Part shown: positions 58,569-64,000 of the stretch, in pieces
How the letters are laid out: the number at the start of each line of letters is the position of its first letter
Numbering within the stretch: position 1 is the stretch's first letter
From: Sesamum alatum
Taxonomy: Eukaryota; Streptophyta; Magnoliopsida; Lamiales; Pedaliaceae
NCBI GenBank assembly: GCA_034509735.1
Contig: JACGWO010000013.1
Span: forward strand, 15,768,136 to 15,832,135
DNA length: 64,000 bases
Direction: 5' to 3'
The notes under the pieces: generated by a model
What the model was told of the DNA's origin: nothing
Database searches by the model: none
The model's input: only the letters and a program-made list of their open reading frames with translations
Position numbers and translations under genes: made by a program

Positions 58569-61359
58569 GCCATGCCGGACTTGAACATCTCCACAGTCAT
58601 GGTTGGTGGAGGCGTAATTGGTAACTTTGCGCGTCGTAAGATGTTCTTCAACCGGTTCACGATGGAACCATCGATCCATCCGAGACGATAAGACATTTCT
58701 GCAGCCATAACCTGAAACATTGCCGTTGTTTCTCTTTATCAAAACGATCTATGTACAGTTGAAAAACATTTTTGAAATCACAAAAAATTAGTACAGCGAT
58801 GTCAAAATTGTCACTATGTATTTATAACACTTTTTTTTTTTTTTTTTAACAATAGTATAGAAAATATATGTAGATGTTTGATCTTACCATTCCAACTGCT
58901 ACCGCTTCTCCATGAAGCCAGTTACCATAGCCACAACTGGCCTCTATAGCCTGTGAAAGAATGTTAGCTAGATTGCTTACAATTTCATAGATATCATTTA
59001 GGGTAAATTACAGCTACCTTCCTCTAAAATCTGTTATAATTACGAATACCCCTTGTTGTTTAGATTTTCATTTTCAATTTTCAATTTTTAAAACAATAAT
59101 TAAAGTGAAAACATATTCTCATTGGAAACATGTTGATTTGACACACAGTTCAATATAAAAAAAAATCTCATTAATTGAAAATATATTTGCATTTTCACAC
59201 GACACCCTACAGAAAATTGAAGACACAAACTTTACTGAAAACGGAAAATAAAAATATAAACAAATAGGCTGTACAATACCCCTTTTAAATGAAAAATAAT
59301 TATGTAGCCCCTAAATGACGATATGAACATTACTACTTTACCCTTGTTGGTTTTCTTGTTTAAAAAAAATGTAAAAAAGAAGAGAATGTATCAGATAAAT
59401 AATCCATGGGACATATTAATTCATAAAAATATTTTAATAAAGTTTAATGTACATATAAAATTATAATTCTTAATCCAAAAGGATATTTTGGACAATTCAC
59501 TATTATACGAACGTTAAAATTAGGGGGATGTTTGTAATTTCCCAAGCAACGAGTAGATATTCGTAATTATATCAAACCTCATGAGGGACGAGTATATAAT
59601 TTACCCCCATAATTTACATATATTAATGTTGCACATATATGTATATAATTAAGGTGAAATAATTATATTACGTGACCGAATGTATGACCAAAGTTCAAGA
59701 TGGCCCTAATCCCATCTCTTTTTCGTCTAAGCAAACAATCTCGGCCTTGATTTCACATGAACGCTTTATAACATATGCGATGGCCTTAGGATCCCTGCAA
59801 AATTAATTAACTTAATTAACCTCTTATTAGCTAGGAATAATAATAAAAAATGGTAATTAATTAAACACATGAATTAATTAATTTAATTATTACTATTTTT
59901 TTTTTACCTTGCGAGCAAAGCCTCCAAATTGTTCTCTATCCACTCAAAATATTCACCATCTCTAACCATCCCGCACTTAATAGCCTCTGCAAGCCCGGAT
60001 ACTAATTCCCTGTTTGGCAGATAATTTAAAGTGTCTGTGTCTACCACCACACACTTTGGTTGGTGTATTGCACCAATCAAGTTTTTACCCACACGGTGAT
60101 TCACTCCCGTTTTACCTCCCACTGATGAATCCACCTGCATCAAAAATCCATTTTCAACAAACAAACAAGACTTAATAAATTAACTCATGTAAATTAATTA
60201 ATTAATTAAAGATTTCTCTAATTAACCTGTGACATGAAAGTAGTAGGAATGTGAATGTAATTGACTCCACGCAAATAAGACGCGGCGGCGTATCCACAAA
60301 TATCGCCGACGACTCCGCCGCCAACCGCCACAAAGGTACACCGGCGGTCCATCCTCGCCTCGATCGCCGCATCAAACACTTTCATCACAGATTCCTATAA
60401 TTAAATAAATAAAAATTAATGCATGCCAATTAATAAGCTAGTAATTCCCATGCACGAAGAAGCTAATTGTACGTACGTACGTACGTAGTCTAGTAATTAA
60501 TTATCTGATTCTCACCAAAGTAATAATTTAATTAAATAATTACCATGTTCTTGAATTGTTCTCCATCAGGTAAAATGAGAGTGTGAACCGAGATTTCTTG
60601 TTTCAAAGCATTCACAACCTTGTCCAGAAATAGAGGTGCAATCTTGTTGTTGGTCACGATTAGGGCTTGTTTCCCACCAACATGCCTATACAAATATTTA
60701 ACCACCTCGTAAAACTATATATAAATATTACAAATGAGCAAATTATCTCCTTATGAAAAATAAAAGAGCAATTTACCTTCCTGTATTTTTTCAAATGGAT
60801 CAATTTACCTCCCCGTATTTTTTAAAGTGGAGCAGTTTACCTCTCTGTCTAGGGAGTTAAATTACTCCATTTCAAAGAATACGGGGAGAAAAATTGCTAT
60901 TTCTTTTTTTGTACAGGATAATTTACTCATTTGCAATAGTACAGATAGGTAAATTGCATTAAACCCTATATATATACACACCATATATATATATATATCG
61001 GTAGGTATGTAGTTGAGAATTTAATGAATGAATTACCTTGAAAGAAGTAATCCGGGTTGATCCAAAAGTCCAGACCCGATGTAAACGGGGTAGCTCCGAG
61101 GACCCAAATCCACATTCACGGTGATCATGGGGTTGCTAGTACTGATCTTGGAGAACCCATTTGATTTGTGAGTTGCAGTTCTCATCACCTCATTTTCCAA
61201 TAAACACCGCAATAGTCGTAATGGCGACTTCTTCTTTAACATGGCACGACTTTGGACGTCGTTATTGGAAAAGAGTAGTGATACTGAAGCCCATGGGGAG
61301 TAGTAGTACTGGTTTTGGCGTATGTTGTTTATGGAGGAGATGAAACAATTAGTTGCCAT
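58305..61359 (-). CDS. DHQS: Plastid 3-dehydroquinate synthase gene with a one-base frameshift
   Basis: The enzyme makes 3-dehydroquinate from DAHP, the second shikimate step, in plastids with NAD+ and a divalent metal. Eight exons with GT-AG borders: 61359-61037, 60685-60544, 60394-60227, 60134-59908, 59794-59672, 58950-58888, 58711-58568, 58436-58305. The N-terminal 70 or so residues look like a transit peptide. Marks include [31 protein letters not shown] (residues 180-190), [11 protein letters not shown] (213-223), LAEAIK (259-264), and in exons 6-8 [14 protein letters not shown] and [17 protein letters not shown]. In exon 5 one base is missing in the Leu codon after KEMG (between 59707 and 59708). 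The literal frame then meets TGA at 59695-59697, before the zinc-binding GHTFGH sequence, which survives in the +1 frame. All other exons are intact at 440 residues in total. It could be a young pseudogene or a sequence error. Confidence 0.87.
59000..59612. repeat. Family A-like MITE in DHQS intron 5
   Basis: It begins gggtaaattacagctacc and ends ataatttaccccc, with the 'ataattacgaatacccc' block typical of the family but a different centre. It lies wholly in the intron. Confidence 0.6.
60730..60967. repeat. Palindromic family D MITE in DHQS intron 1
   Basis: The left half ('gagcaatttacctt', 'caatttacctccccgtatttttt') and right half ('aaagaatacggggagaaaaattg', 'ggtaaattgcattaaaccc') are complementary around a centre near 60850. 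Relatives occur at 160-430, 38525-38735 and 58035-58190. Confidence 0.65.
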
Positions 61360-61490
61360 GACAGTGGAAGGGGACTGTGTGCGATAGTTGCTAGTACTGT
61401 ATGTGTATGCAGAGGCACGTAATTAGGGGGGGGGGGGGTTTGTGATTTAGGTAATCTTACCAATTTTGTATATATAGATGTCATGTCATG
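61360..61490 (-). promoter_or_regulatory. DHQS leader and TATA-like element
   Basis: A minus-strand TATA-like CTATATATAC lies at about 61468-61477, some 110 bases above the start codon. A run of 13 G (C on the gene strand) sits between them at 61426-61438. Both are in the expected core-promoter interval; no start site can be proven. Confidence 0.45.
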
Positions 61491-62578
61491 GATATATATG
61501 TATGTAGTAATTACATTATAACGTTGAAATATATATAAACTAGGTACTTGCACTACATACCAAGAGTAGTAGTTTCAGTTATGATTATTTAATTAATGAT
61601 AATTTAGTTATGTAATAAGATAATCAATTAATTGGGGAAACAAATTAAATAGATTATCATCATGTCCATCGTTATCTGGAACCAACATCTCTCTGTGTAT
61701 ATATATATGTAAAAACATTAATTAATTATATGTAATTAGTTGGAAGAGATTAATATGATCAGAGCTCTATATATTTTATGACACATGCACAGATGTATAT
61801 ACTTCTTAAATTGAAATGTGGGCGAAAGAATCAAGATCTGGCGGTGAGTATATTAATATGCATGATCAATCATGCTACTTATATGGGAAATATAAAGTTA
61901 ATTATGTCCGTTAATCTTTTCTAAATCAGTTCATTATGACAGCAAGAACCCCACAGCTTGTCTGGAGATGCAATCTCTTGTCGGAAATAAACACCTGATG
62001 GGCCACACATGTGAACTAGTCTTCCTTGTATCTATTTTACCGCCTATTTGCCTAATTATTGCATACATCCTGCAGGAGGGGGAAATTAATTAAATAATAT
62101 AAAAAAATTATTAAAATAGGGTGGAAATCCATCTATTAAATATTTAGACGAAATCGGGATTTAAAATCCTGGTTTCAGTTTAAAGAATAAAAAAAATTAC
62201 CTGGCACAGAAGTCGGGGTGCCGTGTCTGTGCCATGTGCCTTGACCCCGGCTTTTGTGCCGTGTCTAAAGCCGGGGTCAACGACCCCGGTTTATGTGTTT
62301 CTGCAAAAATCGGGGTCTGACACCCCGGTTTTTGCAGGGATGGGATGCTTCAATGCGTCCCATTTCATTTCTTTTCTGCCCGATAAAAGCAATCCCCCCC
62401 TCCCCCCTCTATATAATCCCACATATCTCCCTTTCATTCTCACACTCCCCTTTCATTTTCACAACACACATGCATATCTCTCTCTTTTATTTTCACAACA
62501 CACATATCCCCATTTCATCTCTCGTTTTCAAACTCTTTTTTACATTATTTACATACTAAATATTTAAAAAAATTTATT
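61491..62578. other. Intergenic DNA with two GC-rich hairpins
   Basis: AT-rich, with no gene supported. It holds a perfect 14-bp inverted repeat (62241-62254 with 62267-62280) and a 16-bp inverted repeat with one mismatch (62301-62316 with 62322-62337), both built on 'accccgg/ccggggt'. A CT-rich tract follows (62395-62530). Confidence 0.6.
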
Positions 62579-64000
62579 ATGAAAAATTTGGGTCCACGCG
62601 ATAGTAGTGTGCTCTACGGACAAAGTAGTCATCGATCTAAAGATGTGTGCAGAGAGCCGGACACAACTATAAATGTAAGGCGTGGTGATAGTTTATTTTT
62701 TCGGGTTCTCCAATTGGTTCCACGCACATTCGAGTATTACAAGTATTACAAAATATGAGTTTATTAGGTGTTATGCGGTGTGGTCATATTGAGATTGACC
62801 AACACCTTATCACCACGTTAGTGGAGAGATGGAGACCCAAAACTCATACTTTCCATTTTTCCGTTGGTGAGGCGACTGTTACACTTTAGGACATCGCTAT
62901 TTTGTGGGCCCTTCTGGTTGAGGGGCCTCTTATCATGGGAGTAGATACGTGGCGAAGTACTTACAAATGACAATAATATTGCGCTGAGATGTTGGGATTT
63001 GTTCCGGCGTTGAATGCATTTAAGGGCTCATGGCTAAATTTACCAGTCTTGTGTAACTGGTTGATGGCCAACACATTTGATGACGATAGCCCTTTGGAGG
63101 AAGTGTTGCAAGAGGCACGAATATGTGCTCTGAGCCTCGTTGGTGGTATGTTCTTTCCCGATCCTAATGGTAACTCGGTGTCGTTGTTGTATTTACGGCA
63201 TATGGAGGACATCCATGAAGGTGGTACCTCAAACTGGGGTACAACGGTGTTGGCATATATGTACAGGGAGTTTGTGTACAACATCGCAAAGAGGGAAAAC
63301 AAATATAGGTGGAGCTATGCGGTTGCTCCAAATATGGGCCTGGGCTCGTATTACAGGTATAACGCCAATTCGAGCTACTACCGAATTAGATATACGCCCA
63401 GAAATAATTGATGAAGAAAATGTTATACCGATTCATCCACTTGCCGCAAGGTATGCAAATTTTTTATGTATATATAATCGTAAAACTTGAAATCTTGTCT
63501 AAATGCTTTGTATTTGTCGTTTTTTTAGGTGGTCGTGTCATGTTTCCCGGATGCATACGGCACACAATACATTGCGTCTTATTAGGGATACCTTTGGTCG
63601 GATGCAAGAAAATGAGGTATTAATCATTATGGGCATTATTAGTATTCATCTTTAATATAGATTATGAGTATGTTAATGAAGTGGTTTTAATTATGCAGTT
63701 TATCTGGTCACCATATAAGGGGACGGAAGTCAGTTCAATACCCTTGTATGCATTTCGCACGCCATGGAACATAATATGCACATTGATACACTATGCCATT
63801 GTGGAGATGCATCACCCAGAACGGGTGCTCCGTCAGTATGACATGAAACAGGACATTCCCCCGAACCCCCTAGTAAGTGAAATACGCTTACACTCATTCG
63901 ATCGACGGGGATGTCAGGACACAGATTGGGCATGGTTCCATCGAGATTATGTTGCACAATGGAATGACGTGCAACCACTCCAAAAAGTATTGTACGGATC
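62579..64000 (+). pseudogene. Plant mobile domain (PMD/MAIN-like) protein, decayed, runs off the window
   Basis: It resembles the transposon-related plant mobile domain family (PF10536; often annotated 'MAIN-like' or 'serine/threonine phosphatase 7 long form'). The first frame (62579 on) has DSSVLYGQSSHRSKDV. After a one-base shift near 62740, VMRCGHIEIDQHLITTLVERW follows in three pieces, with stops at 62887, 62968 and 62974. It continues with EMLGFVPALNAFKGSWLNLP, CALSLVGGMFFPDPNGNSVS and SNWGTTVLAYMYREF to about 63300, then shifts to a second frame (IGGAMRLLQIWAWARI). Introns at 63451-63528 and 63617-63698 still have GT-AG borders and rejoin in frame (WSCHVSRMHTAHNTL, then FIWSPYKGTEVSSIPL, AIVEMHHPERVLRQYDM, DWAWFHRDYVAQW). 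The frame is open at 64000. Confidence 0.8.

Noticed and set aside
61426..61438. G-quadruplex at the 13-G run
   Set aside because: A single homopolymer run can form many structures and is also prone to sequencing error. There is no separate G-tract pattern.
62223..62567. Pro/Ser-rich open frame upstream of the PMD gene
   Set aside because: It is produced by the GC hairpins and a CT-rich tract; no homology or splice support is visible.

Overview
This window is plant nuclear DNA, from a eudicot as judged by protein similarity. It shows intron-rich genes with GT-AG splice sites, AT-rich intergenic DNA, many microsatellites, and plant-type transposons (Ty3-gypsy, Ty1-copia, Mutator-like, tRNA-derived SINE, plant mobile domain). 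The gene set resembles asterids or Lamiales, but I cannot fix the species from sequence alone.

Six host genes can be modelled. In order they are: an intronless ABA receptor of the PYL2 type (882-1445, minus); a 20-exon K+ efflux antiporter of the KEA4/5/6 clade (8307-14806, minus); a 13-exon class IV histone deacetylase like HDA2/HDAC11 (22162-26122, minus); a 9-exon calcineurin B-like protein of the CBL10 type (42030-45268, plus); a 3-exon RTE1/RTH-type protein (45959-48396, minus); and an 8-exon plastid 3-dehydroquinate synthase (58305-61359, minus). The dehydroquinate synthase has a one-base frameshift just before its zinc-binding region. All splice junctions listed were read by eye and keep frame, except at that lesion. 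CBL10 and RTE1 are convergent neighbours. A decayed plant-mobile-domain gene runs off the right edge from 62579.

The rest is largely transposon-derived. At 16402-21049 lies a Ty3-gypsy-like element with a GAATC target duplication. It has a broken gag and no pol; in place of pol it carries an antisense gene (Transposase_28-like) with its own TATA box. At 26507-28698 and 32159-34389 sit two solo LTRs of one 2.2 kb family in opposite orientation. They bracket a LINE remnant that holds a 1.44 kb foldback Mutator-like element with a 9-bp target duplication (29670-31112). At 36736-37271 are four nearly identical 134-bp tandem units. At 38028-38303 is a SINE with an 11-bp target duplication, with a relative near 40290. 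At 50839-51466 is another solo LTR (duplication CTTAA). At 52497-57436 is a minus-strand Ty1-copia element with a tRNA-Met primer site; it lacks the reverse transcriptase core and contains a MITE. Several MITE families recur across the window, including inside dehydroquinate synthase introns.

The host genes do not form an operon or pathway. Three are linked to ABA, ethylene or salt/K+ responses (PYL2, RTE1, CBL10) and KEA is a K+/H+ exchanger. This is a loose neighbourhood and I treat it as chance unless synteny shows otherwise. I saw no convincing new multi-gene system. The most notable items are the antisense gene inside the gypsy element, the foldback element within the inverted solo-LTR pair, the four-copy tandem array, two GC-rich hairpins at 62241-62337, and the frameshifted dehydroquinate synthase.
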